From NCBI GenBank assembly GCA_004554205.1, contig SFNH01000058.1, positions 1-11,267 on the forward strand: 11,267 nt of DNA, written 5' to 3'. This DNA is from Clostridium sp. Its GTDB lineage: Bacteria > Bacillota > Clostridia > Lachnospirales > Lachnospiraceae. Position 1 is the first letter of the stretch. Every line of letters begins with the position of its first letter. The notes under the pieces were generated by a model. The model was not told where the DNA came from and did no database searches. It saw nothing but the letters and a program-made list of their open reading frames with translations. The position numbers and the translations under genes were made by a program. Below, in pieces: positions 1-4,862 of the stretch.

Positions 1-6
1 GGTCGC

Positions 7-195
7 TTAGTTGTAGTCCTTCATGCGCTTCTGGTGGTATTCCAGATCCCGCGCTGCCTGCTCACGCTCACGTTTCTCGCGCTTGCGGTCGTAGATGGCA
101 CTCTGGATGGACGTGATCAGGAACACCACACTGAAGCAGAGCCAAATGAGGATAATCGCGGTTAGGAGGATCGTCTGAAGAGTCGTGATAGTCAT
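7..195 (-). CDS. small single-pass membrane protein, unknown function
   Basis: Unrecognised 62-aa protein. Residues about 5-30 form one long hydrophobic segment rich in Ile, Leu, Val and Thr, read as a single transmembrane helix. Residues about 35-62 are highly charged (DRKREKREREQ...) and probably form a basic/acidic cytoplasmic helix or coiled coil. The frame is open further upstream, to 381, but that part overlaps the SSB gene and is not protein-like. The ATG at 195 lies about 12 nt after an AAAGGA; an in-frame GTG at 204 and ATG at 207 lie closer to it, so the true start could be up to four codons earlier. It is the last visible gene of the minus-strand replication/recombination operon, 19 bp after the SSB gene. 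Function unknown; a membrane-anchored phage accessory protein is one possibility. Confidence 0.6.
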   Translation of the reverse strand: MTITTLQTILLTAIILIWLCFSVVFLITSIQSAIYDRKREKREREQAARDLEYHQKRMKDYN

Positions 196-214
196 GTTGG
201 TCACCATTCCTTTC

Positions 215-763
215 TCAGGACAGGAAGTCGTCGTCCAGATCGGTGGAGAAGTCATCTGCAGCGGAGGTCTTGCCTCCGAGGGGCTCACCGTCGCGGACCT
301 TCTGGATGTTGCCGAGACCGCAGGCCACGCCCTTATTGCCGTTGGAGTTGAAGGCGTAGAAATTGATGGACACACGGGCATAGCAGCCGGAGTAAACCTC
401 GCTGCGGTCGAGAATGGGCTGGACGGCGCGGTCCACGATCTGCGGGGCCGTGGTGCTGTTGGCGTTCACGAAGTAGGCGTTACGATACGCCTCGTCATCG
501 CGCTCGGTGTCGCCATCGCGGAGCGGGAGCTTGAGAGCGCCTTTAGGCGGGATCTTGCCGCCGAACTTGGCAGCGCCGTCCTTGATGGCGTTCTCAACCG
601 CCTGATTGATGGCGGCGATGGTCTTGATGTCATCCTTCGGGATGATCAGCGAAACGCTGTACTTGGGGTTGGAGCCGTTGATGGAAGCAGGCTCCCACAC
701 GTGCTCATAGGACAGCCGGACGATCCCGGTGACCACTTTGGTGTTGTTAGTCTTGTTAGCCAT
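215..763 (-). CDS. Enc34-type single-stranded DNA binding protein (DUF2815 family)
   Basis: 182-aa phage SSB of the family long listed as DUF2815 and later tied to the Enc34 phage ssDNA-binding protein, an OB-fold replication/recombination factor. Seen: a short N-terminus leading into VTGIVRLSYEHVWEP, KYSVSLIIPKDD near residues 35-46, the segment GGKIPPKGALKLPLRDGD around 68-85, GCYARVSINFYAFN around 126-139 and GVACGLGNIQKVRDG around 145-159. The last 15 residues are acidic (ADDFSTDLDDDFLS), the kind of tail many SSBs use to recruit partners. The start has GGAGG about 10 nt upstream. The gene lies 2 nt after the DUF2800 nuclease gene, implying coupled translation and a shared single-strand annealing or replication role. 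The family call is from memory of its motifs; function by family is likely. Confidence 0.85.
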   Translation of the reverse strand: MANKTNNTKVVTGIVRLSYEHVWEPASINGSNPKYSVSLIIPKDDIKTIAAINQAVENAIKDGAAKFGGKIPPKGALKLPLRDGDTERDDEAYRNAYFVNANSTTAPQIVDRAVQPILDRSEVYSGCYARVSINFYAFNSNGNKGVACGLGNIQKVRDGEPLGGKTSAADDFSTDLDDDFLS

Positions 764-765
764 AA

Positions 766-1911
766 TTACATTTCCTCCGTAATATCGTTAAAGTCGTGGT
801 TGGCACCCACGGTCGTAATCGCCGGACGCTTATCGGATGCCGGAACGAGCGTCGGCTTGCCAGCAGGCTTGATGACCAAGCCGCCGAGAACCTCTTTGAA
901 GGTCTGCTTGCCCATGAGCTTTTCCATCTCGGTGATGGGGATCAGGGATTTGCGATAGATGTCGTGATACCCGGCAGCGGCGGCAGCATGGGCGACAGCC
1001 TCCTCGTCGGTGTACTTGCGGTTAGTGCGGGACTCCACCAACTTGAAGCCGAACCACTCCTTGCCGTGGTTGATGGCGGCATCCTGCGCATAGGCCACGA
1101 TCTCGTTGGCCCATTTGGTCAGGTCGTCCAGCTTGCCGAGAATCTCCTCGATTTCCTCATCCGTGAGGAGCGGGGGCTGGGCGAACTCAAACCGGGCCAG
1201 CTCCAACTTGGCTTCTGCTCTGGCACGACATTTGACTGCCGCCCGACAGAATTGGCACCATGAGCCGGGGGCATATTCACCCTCGCCCTTGAAGGCGAGA
1301 TCGGCTTTGGGCTTGAGCGTGTTCTCCGCCCACTCCCGGAGCTCGTCCACGGTGATGGTCCAAGTGGACACGTTCTCGCGGCGGGGCTGGTAGATTGTCA
1401 TCGCCACCTCGGTGATGTCGTACAGGCAGTCGAAGATGCGAAGCGCACCGAGGGCATACAGCATCATCTGCGGATTCTGATAGGCATCGACGAGGACGCC
1501 GAGCCCATATTTGAAATCGATGACGTGGAGCCGGGGGCTGGCCACGATCAGACAATCACCTGTGCCGAAGCCGTCCGGGACATAGCAGGAGAAGTCCAGC
1601 TTCTGCTCGATCAAGACCTGTGGGTCCGAGCAGTTGAGCTTGGCTTCGGCCAGCGCTTCCATGACGAACTCCACATACCCGGTGGTGTAGTCGTCCATCT
1701 CGTCGCAGTCATATTTGCTGACGGGCTTGCGGGAACGCAGCTTCAGGGCTTTGCGGAGCTTGTGCTCGGCCAGCGCGTGGGCCGCACTGCCTTCTGCTGC
1801 CGCCTCGGTCTCGTGATCCTCGAACTCCTGCTCCAGCCGCGCCGATGGGGTACATCCCATCCAGCGGTGCGCAGAGCTGGCTGAGAGGAGCGCATGTTGA
1901 TTAGGTGGCAT
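766..1911 (-). CDS. DUF2800 protein, RecB/Cas4-like PD-(D/E)XK nuclease with Fe-S cysteines
   Basis: 381-aa phage protein of the DUF2800 family, probably a DNA exonuclease that makes single strands for the neighbouring SSB. RecB-type nuclease motifs can be read in order: GSAAH (His45), the acidic IEQKLDF (Glu102), GTGD (Asp119), the core IDFKYG (Asp132, Lys134), and NPQMMLY (Gln148-x3-Tyr152), which matches the QxxxY motif. A cysteine at 20 (WMGC) and a cluster at 219, 222 and 228 (C-x2-C-x5-C) reproduce the one-plus-three arrangement that binds a 4Fe-4S cluster in Cas4 and AddB. Its start overlaps the end of the upstream gene by 11 bp, with GCGGAGG about 9 nt before the ATG. The family name is from recognition; the nuclease and Fe-S reading is inference from residue spacing. 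Confidence 0.85.
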   Translation of the reverse strand: MPPNQHALLSASSAHRWMGCTPSARLEQEFEDHETEAAAEGSAAHALAEHKLRKALKLRSRKPVSKYDCDEMDDYTTGYVEFVMEALAEAKLNCSDPQVLIEQKLDFSCYVPDGFGTGDCLIVASPRLHVIDFKYGLGVLVDAYQNPQMMLYALGALRIFDCLYDITEVAMTIYQPRRENVSTWTITVDELREWAENTLKPKADLAFKGEGEYAPGSWCQFCRAAVKCRARAEAKLELARFEFAQPPLLTDEEIEEILGKLDDLTKWANEIVAYAQDAAINHGKEWFGFKLVESRTNRKYTDEEAVAHAAAAAGYHDIYRKSLIPITEMEKLMGKQTFKEVLGGLVIKPAGKPTLVPASDKRPAITTVGANHDFNDITEEM

Positions 1912-2221
1912 TGACCAGCGCCTCCGCTTCTCTGAGCAGGGTTTCGTAGTCTGCCGGGGCCACCTTGCTCAGATGGGTAGCACCGTGCTTTTGGATGAGG
2001 TCGTGGACCGCTGCGGTGTATCCCGCTCGACTGATTTCGCCCAGCCGCGCTCGGAGCTGTTCCAGCGTGATTGTCGGCTTGGGGGGAGCAGGCTGCACGG
2101 CGGCAGGTGCCGCTTCCGGCTCCGGCTCGTTCCCGGCCATTGCCTCTGCGACCGCCTTAATACTGTCCGCGAGGGACCGCATATCCTCGACCACATCCAA
2201 CAGGAGCTTAATCCGACTCAT
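1901..2221 (-). CDS. small phage replication-operon protein (often labelled 'rrp5-like')
   Basis: 106-aa protein. The N-terminal ~37 residues form a predicted amphipathic helix (IKLLLDVVEDMRSLADSIKA), followed by a Pro/Ala/Glu linker (about 38-57) and a C-terminal domain starting TLEQLRARLGEISRAGYTAAV and ending LSKVAPADYETLLREAEAL. Similar proteins in Firmicutes phages are often annotated as 'rRNA biogenesis protein rrp5', a name probably carried over by weak similarity; a ribosomal role is not supported here. The C-terminal pattern resembles small phage proteins encoded next to recombination genes. The ATG at 2221 has GGAGG 8 nt upstream and is preferred to an ATG nine codons earlier. It overlaps the upstream gene by 14 bp and the DUF2800 gene by 11 bp, so all three are probably translationally coupled. 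Confidence 0.7.
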   Translation of the reverse strand: MSRIKLLLDVVEDMRSLADSIKAVAEAMAGNEPEPEAAPAAVQPAPPKPTITLEQLRARLGEISRAGYTAAVHDLIQKHGATHLSKVAPADYETLLREAEALVNAT

Positions 2222-2411
2222 CGCCTTCGCCTCCTTCCGGAACCTCACAGATGCGAAGTGCGTCCACCGTATCGCCGGGGATGATGATGGTCATGCGGCG
2301 GATCTCACCGAAGAGCAGCTTCATCAGCCGTTCCCGGATGCCGACCTTCCTGCAGCGGACCACTCCACCGTCTGCGGGTTTGAATACTGAGACTTCAAGA
2401 TTGTGTCTCAT
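2208..2411 (-). CDS. 67-aa phage operon protein, unknown function
   Basis: Unrecognised 67-aa protein with a short beta-like N-terminus (LEVSVFKPADGGVVRCRKV), a basic central helix (IRERLMKLLFGEIRRM), then a hydrophobic strand followed by an acidic tail (IIIPGDTVDALRICEVPEGGEGDE). Its start is well supported: AAAGGAGGG lies 9 nt before the ATG. The end overlaps the start of the next gene by 14 bp, which indicates real, coupled coding. A 6-7 bp hairpin lies just 5' of the ribosome site. The upstream sigma-like gene ends 81 bp away, so this may be the second gene of the same transcript. The stretch VPGDxVxxxxICEVPEG recalls small proteins that recur in Clostridia phage replication operons, but no function is known. 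Confidence 0.65.
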   Translation of the reverse strand: MRHNLEVSVFKPADGGVVRCRKVGIRERLMKLLFGEIRRMTIIIPGDTVDALRICEVPEGGEGDESD

Positions 2412-2433
2412 GGGGCGTTGCCCTCCTTTCTGA

Positions 2434-2449
2434 GAGCGATGTGTCGCTC
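2434..2449 (-). promoter_or_regulatory. small hairpin 5' of the 67-aa gene's ribosome site
   Basis: Read on the minus strand, GAGCGA-CACA-TCGCTC is a perfect 6-bp stem with a 4-nt loop, extendable by one A-T pair. It sits 6 nt before the AAAGGAGGG of the gene starting at 2411. Flanking GGCG and CGCC could pair over it and enclose the Shine-Dalgarno in an asymmetric loop. There is no U-run after it, so it is not an intrinsic terminator. It may stabilise the mRNA or tune translation between two cistrons. Confidence 0.4.
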
Positions 2450-2492
2450 TTCGCCTTACGGAGAAAAGGGGGCCGTTTTGACCAGTGTTTTT

Positions 2493-2885
2493 TCAAAAAA
2501 ACTTGAAAAACTTTTTTCTGGCCTGATTGATCGTGTCGAGTGCAGCGTTGTAATTGACTCCCTCGGCGGCTGCAATGTCGTGAATGGACATCCCGCTCGC
2601 GAGCATGAGCATCCGGCGCTGCTGGGTTTTTGTTAAATGAGAAAAAGCCTCCCGGACGTGTGCGGCAGTTTCCTCGGCCTCATCCGAGCCGTCGCTGGGG
2701 TAGTCATCGCACCTGCCGTACTCCGCACCTTCATAGGTGATGGCGTCGAGAGAGTAGTTGTGGTAACGATGGCGGCGATCATCGTTGTCCTCCTGACGGC
2801 GGGACTCCATGATGTAGGCCCCGATCTCCTCGTCGACCTCTGAGGTGGAGGTGGTGCCGTCTGCGAATTGATAGGTGATCTTCAT
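2493..2885 (-). CDS. sigma-70 region 4-like helix-turn-helix regulator
   Basis: 130-aa protein of a type common in Clostridia phages and conjugative elements and usually annotated as a sigma-factor-like HTH DNA-binding protein. Residues 1-20 (MKITYQFADGTTSTSEVDEE) and the central SRRQEDNDDRRHRYHNYSLDAI are family-typical. Residues about 84-125 (LTKTQQRRMLMLASGMSIHDIAAAEGVNYNAALDTIN, here split: the HTH helices are around 98-125) look like sigma region 4, which contacts the -35 element or directs transcription as an activator. Sigma region 2 is absent, so it is not a full sigma factor. The ATG at 2885 is chosen because GGAAAGGA lies 7 nt upstream; the longer frame to 2930 has no ribosome site. 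It is the first gene of the operon, and its Shine-Dalgarno is inside a 12-bp hairpin. The gene ends in an A/T homopolymer tract (KKFFKFF). Confidence 0.75.
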   Translation of the reverse strand: MKITYQFADGTTSTSEVDEEIGAYIMESRRQEDNDDRRHRYHNYSLDAITYEGAEYGRCDDYPSDGSDEAEETAAHVREAFSHLTKTQQRRMLMLASGMSIHDIAAAEGVNYNAALDTINQARKKFFKFF

Positions 2886-2886
2886 A

Positions 2887-2928
2887 GTCGTTTCCTTTCC
2901 GCCTGCTGCGGTGGGCAAAGGAAACGAC
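2887..2928 (-). promoter_or_regulatory. hairpin sequestering the sigma-like gene's Shine-Dalgarno
   Basis: GTCGTTTCCTTT (2887-2898) and AAAGGAAACGAC (2917-2928) are perfect 12-bp inverted repeats, with an additional CCGC/GCGG pairing inside (2899-2902 with 2908-2911). On the minus-strand mRNA the 3' arm is GGAAAGGAAACGAC, the Shine-Dalgarno of the ATG at 2885. When folded, the ribosome site is fully base-paired, so translation should need unfolding by a protein, ligand, temperature, an alternative RNA structure or a translating ribosome. Confidence 0.75.
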
Positions 2929-2930
2929 AA

Positions 2931-3054
2931 GGCCCGGTGCTGGTAAGCCCCCGGACCTCATACAGCCTGAAAATGGGCGCACAAGGTTGAGGGTACCAAC
3001 AGCTCCTTTTTTCGATGGACAGGAGCGGGTATGGTATCCTTTGCCCATGTGCGC
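2931..3054 (-). promoter_or_regulatory. structured 5' leader RNA of the phage operon
   Basis: Minus-strand leader upstream of the ribosome-site hairpin. First, GGTCCGG/CCGGGCC (2951-2957 with 2931-2937; one G-U pair) forms a hairpin with an inner GCT/AGC. Further 5', four helices nest: ATGGGC/GCCCAT (3043-3048 with 2973-2978), AAGG/CCTT (3038-3041 with 2983-2986), TACC/GGTA (3033-3036 with 2994-2997) and GCTCCT/AGGAGC (3021-3026 with 3002-3007) with an A-rich loop. A competing 7-bp helix GCGCACA/TGTGCGC (3048-3054 with 2977-2983) cannot coexist with the first. No coding sequence is expected here. An incidental open frame reads through it (PAPGLVVSFAHRSRRKGNDYEDH), and I recall very similar hypothetical proteins in gut Clostridia, which would mean the nucleotide sequence itself is conserved. 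It may belong to, or relate to, published candidate RNA motifs named after DUF2800 or DUF2815. Confidence 0.55.
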
Positions 3055-3064
3055 ACACAGGCTC

Positions 3065-3105
3065 ACGATATTTTTATTTCTCAAGCGGGGATCAGCCGCT
3101 GTGAG
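3065..3105 (-). promoter_or_regulatory. possible promoter with overlapping palindrome for the phage operon
   Basis: No consensus promoter is seen upstream of the structured leader. The best -10 on the minus strand is TATCGT (3065-3070) in an A/T-rich tract, and the expected -35 region has no TTGACA match. That region is instead occupied by an imperfect palindrome, CTCA-AGCGG-N7-CCGCT-G-TGAG (3080-3105), placed as an activator or repressor site would be. This is a weak call; a transcript would start near 3058, just before the alternative helices of the leader. Confidence 0.3.
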
Positions 3106-3111
3106 TGCAAA

Positions 3112-3164
3112 TGAAAAAGGCCGGAACAAAACGGGTATGGTTGTACCCGCATTGCTCCGGCCTT
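3112..3164 (-). terminator. intrinsic terminator after the zinc-ribbon gene
   Basis: AAGGCCGGA (3117-3125) and TCCGGCCTT (3156-3164) make a 9-bp G+C-rich stem, with a second stem CGGGTA/TACCCG (3132-3137 with 3144-3149) inside. Read on the minus strand the stem runs straight into a U-run (CCTTTTTC, to about 3112). It separates the zinc-ribbon transcript from the phage operon, so the operon needs its own promoter or antitermination. Confidence 0.85.
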
Positions 3165-3220
3165 AATGGTGGCGTTCAGCCCCGGCGGTCAGTCAGCAAA
3201 GCTCTTACTGCCTGCGGCGT

Positions 3221-3394
3221 TCATCGCCGCTGTGCTTTCGACTTTTCAGTTTTAAGGGTCGCCATGTTGCAGAGGAAGAATCCTTTGCAGATGGGGCATC
3301 GCGCTGATACGGTGATCGGTGCCTTCCCGTCAGAGAGGACTTCTCCTCTGTGACAATAGGGACAGATCAGGTGGTGCTTGAGATCTTTTGCCAT
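3221..3394 (-). CDS. 57-aa zinc-ribbon protein under the shared operator
   Basis: Small protein with two CxxC knuckles: Cys11-Pro-Tyr-Cys14 and Cys33-Pro-Ile-Cys36, plus Cys42, and a basic C-terminal tail (KTEKSKAQRR). The spacing fits a zinc ribbon, a fold used in small nucleic-acid or protein-binding regulators; it loosely resembles the phage Mu Com type (CPxC with aromatic residues after), though I do not claim homology. The start at 3394 is fixed by GGAGG 6 nt upstream; the frame is open further upstream but runs through the preceding terminator. The gene stands alone between two terminators, with the palindrome TGTAAGC-N6-GCTTACA 29 bp upstream of its ATG. The same palindrome controls the XRE/ImmA promoter, so it is probably part of the same switch. 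Function unknown. Confidence 0.75.
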   Translation of the reverse strand: MAKDLKHHLICPYCHRGEVLSDGKAPITVSARCPICKGFFLCNMATLKTEKSKAQRR

Positions 3395-3423
3395 TTTTGT
3401 CCTCCGGCAATATGATGTAATCT

Positions 3424-3443
3424 TGTAAGCTAAATTGCTTACA
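3424..3443. promoter_or_regulatory. operator copy 2 (TGTAAGC-N6-GCTTACA)
   Basis: Perfect 7-bp inverted repeat around TAAATT, lying between the terminator of the ImmA gene and the zinc-ribbon gene. Arms and spacing are identical to the palindrome at 4782-4801. A promoter for the zinc-ribbon gene must lie here because a terminator sits just upstream, but no clear -35/-10 pair is visible; TTGCCC (3446-3451, minus) could be a weak -35, putting the operator inside the promoter. Confidence 0.75.
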
Positions 3444-3451
3444 CTTTGGGC

Positions 3452-3481
3452 AAAAAAACCAGCGGGTGGTGAGACCCGCTG
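3452..3481 (-). terminator. intrinsic terminator after the ImmA/IrrE gene
   Basis: CAGCGGGT (3460-3467) and ACCCGCTG (3474-3481) form an 8-bp stem with a 6-nt loop. On the minus strand it is followed by GG and seven T (3452-3458). The stem starts 7 bp after the ImmA/IrrE stop codon, so this ends the XRE/ImmA transcript. Confidence 0.92.
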
Positions 3482-3488
3482 ATGGGGC

Positions 3489-4268
3489 TCAACATACGAA
3501 ATCGATGAAATCGTAGTAGGCCAGATTGTTGAGGTAGTCTGTGGGGTCGTTTTTAGGGATGAGCTTGAGCTCACGGAGACGATAGAGCGCCGCTTCCGGG
3601 GACACGTTGAAGGTGGTGGCCATGTCCGTGATCGTCTGGAAGTTCTGATAGACAGGGTCCTTCGCGGCATTCCGGGCATGAACAATCTTGACCGTATCTC
3701 CGGGCATCATGAACGCGGAGGAGAAGTAGTTTGACTGCCACTCCATGCGCTCTGCGTCGGTCCAATAGCGCGGATCGGTCTTCGTTGTCTTGCCAGCGTC
3801 AACACGGCACTGGATCATGGGAGGATGTGCATCCGTGAACATACAGGTCTGGTTGGGGTCATAGGCGAAGACCGCTGTATGGAAGATGTCATGTCCGCCC
3901 TCATGACCGAGCGTGAATCGATATCGATGCTCCTGCTTCGGGTCCTCAATGAGCCGACGATCAATAATGACCGTCCGGGCATCCGCATGGATGTACTCGG
4001 CACGATTCGTCTCCGGGCAGAAAACCGGGACGCGGTCCGTGTCATTGAATACGGTCATACCCAAGTAGACCCCGTTGTGGGAGAGGTACTGATAGTCCGG
4101 CGTCATCCCCAAGTAGCATTCGATGAATTCCTCCATCTTCAGCTCCTGCGGCACCGTCAGCGCCTCCGGCTGGAAGTCTCGCACGAAGTTATATGCGATG
4201 ACCTCGATCTCTCCTTTGCTCAGTACAGGCACACCGTTCTTCTTCATTCTGAACGTAGGAAAATACAT
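3489..4268 (-). CDS. ImmA/IrrE family metallopeptidase
   Basis: 259-aa zinc protease of the ImmA/IrrE (DUF955) family. The catalytic motif is clear: TLGHEGGHDIFH, with HEGGH at 122-126 (His122, Glu123, His126) and His130 following. In ICEBs1 and many prophages such proteins cleave or inactivate an XRE repressor to induce the element; in Deinococcus the relative IrrE/PprI cleaves DdrO after DNA damage. The upstream XRE gene is the natural target here. The XRE stop lies 9 bp before this start, and GGAAGGGG spans the end of that gene about 12 nt before the ATG, indicating translational coupling. The C-terminal part (about 195-250, DMATTFNVSPEAALYRLREL) looks like a further HTH-like segment common in this family. 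A terminator follows directly. Confidence 0.9.
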   Translation of the reverse strand: MYFPTFRMKKNGVPVLSKGEIEVIAYNFVRDFQPEALTVPQELKMEEFIECYLGMTPDYQYLSHNGVYLGMTVFNDTDRVPVFCPETNRAEYIHADARTVIIDRRLIEDPKQEHRYRFTLGHEGGHDIFHTAVFAYDPNQTCMFTDAHPPMIQCRVDAGKTTKTDPRYWTDAERMEWQSNYFSSAFMMPGDTVKIVHARNAAKDPVYQNFQTITDMATTFNVSPEAALYRLRELKLIPKNDPTDYLNNLAYYDFIDFVC

Positions 4269-4277
4269 AGGCGAGAA

Positions 4278-4649
4278 TTACCCCTTCCGATTTCGAAGCT
4301 CCTCAACGAACTTAAGCCAGTCGGCCTCATCAGCGTCCAAGTCTCTTGCAGTACGCAGGGCAGCAGCAACATACTCGCGGCCCATGATGTACTCCGGCAG
4401 GTCCGGCGCGACAGAGTTGCGCTTCTTGCCTGCAAGGTCAAACATGAGGGTCCTGTCGTCATCGCTCAGGAGCAGGATCGTGGAGATCTGTTCCAGCTTG
4501 TCCATATCGGGGGGATTACGGCGATCCTTCTCGATGTCGCTAAGATACGGAGCGGTGATGTCCAGCATCTCGGCCATCTTCCGCAGCGTGATCTTCTTCT
4601 CCTCCCGTTTTTTCTGCAGGAACTCTCCAAAATTCTTATACTTTGCCAT
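4278..4649 (-). CDS. XRE-family transcriptional regulator paired with ImmA/IrrE
   Basis: 123-aa repressor. Residues about 8-62 form an XRE (Cro/CI) helix-turn-helix (LQKKREEKKITLRKMAEMLD, ITAPYLSDIEKDRRNPP). The rest is a short helical C-terminus (about 80-120, ending ADWLKFVEELRNRKG), probably for dimerisation or recognition by the protease. The start at 4649 has AAGGTG 7 nt upstream; an in-frame ATG 29 codons earlier lies inside a hairpin leader and is rejected. The gene is transcribed from a consensus promoter whose start region is covered by a 22-bp palindrome, so it most likely autorepresses. It pairs with the ImmA/IrrE gene 9 bp downstream, the usual repressor/anti-repressor arrangement of ICEBs1 ImmR/ImmA and many prophages. 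That it also binds the second operator at 3424 is inference. Confidence 0.88.
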   Translation of the reverse strand: MAKYKNFGEFLQKKREEKKITLRKMAEMLDITAPYLSDIEKDRRNPPDMDKLEQISTILLLSDDDRTLMFDLAGKKRNSVAPDLPEYIMGREYVAAALRTARDLDADEADWLKFVEELRNRKG

Positions 4650-4678
4650 TTCGTTCACCTTTTCTAAATAAATAATCT

Positions 4679-4719
4679 GCCCCCGTCGTCTGCTGACTCC
4701 AGACGCGTGGTGTGGGGGC
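4679..4719 (-). promoter_or_regulatory. nested hairpin in the XRE/ImmA leader
   Basis: On the minus strand GCCCCC (4714-4719) pairs with GGGGGC (4679-4684), enclosing CGTCTG/CAGACG (4700-4705 with 4687-4692). The region is in the 5' UTR between the promoter and the XRE start. It is followed by an interrupted U-rich stretch (ATTATTTATTTAG), so it could be a leaky attenuator or a stabilising structure. The leader is about 145 nt, long for a simple repressor gene. Confidence 0.5.
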
Positions 4720-4780
4720 CACTCCTTACACAACATTTGATGTGAACACGGCTACCATGTACCCGCCGCAGCATTTTAGC

Positions 4781-4802
4781 TTGTAAGCAGGTCTGCTTAC
4801 AA
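4781..4802. promoter_or_regulatory. operator copy 1 at the XRE/ImmA promoter
   Basis: TTGTAAGCAG-GT-CTGCTTACAA, a perfect 10-bp inverted repeat. It directly follows and overlaps the -10 box and the expected transcription start, so a bound protein would block RNA polymerase. Its core TGTAAGC-N6-GCTTACA recurs at 3424-3443. Confidence 0.85.
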
Positions 4803-4829
4803 TATACACAACGATCAGATGTTTGTCAA
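4801..4829 (-). promoter_or_regulatory. consensus sigma-A promoter for XRE/ImmA
   Basis: On the minus strand TTGACA (4824-4829), exactly 17 bp, then TATATT (4801-4806). This is close to ideal, so output is expected to be set by the repressor bound at the overlapping palindrome. Confidence 0.88.
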
Positions 4830-4862
4830 GGGCTTTTTTCAGAAAAGGTTATGGCGATGCCG

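Noticed and set aside
185..958. 257-aa open frame on the plus strand
   Set aside because: Antisense to the SSB and DUF2800 genes, with low-complexity Gly/Val/Asp-rich composition typical of a shadow frame and no ribosome site.
1277..1555. 92-aa minus-strand frame within DUF2800
   Set aside because: Arg/Pro-rich alternate frame inside a gene with good nuclease motifs.
2779..3129. 116-aa minus-strand frame spanning the structured leader
   Set aside because: Its start lies inside a terminator, it runs into the sigma-like gene in another frame, and its sequence is basic and compositionally odd. I take its recurrence in databases as a trace of conserved RNA, not of a protein.
3825..4667. 280-aa open frame on the plus strand
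   Set aside because: Antisense to the ImmA/IrrE and XRE genes, both of which have clear family motifs; the plus frame has none.
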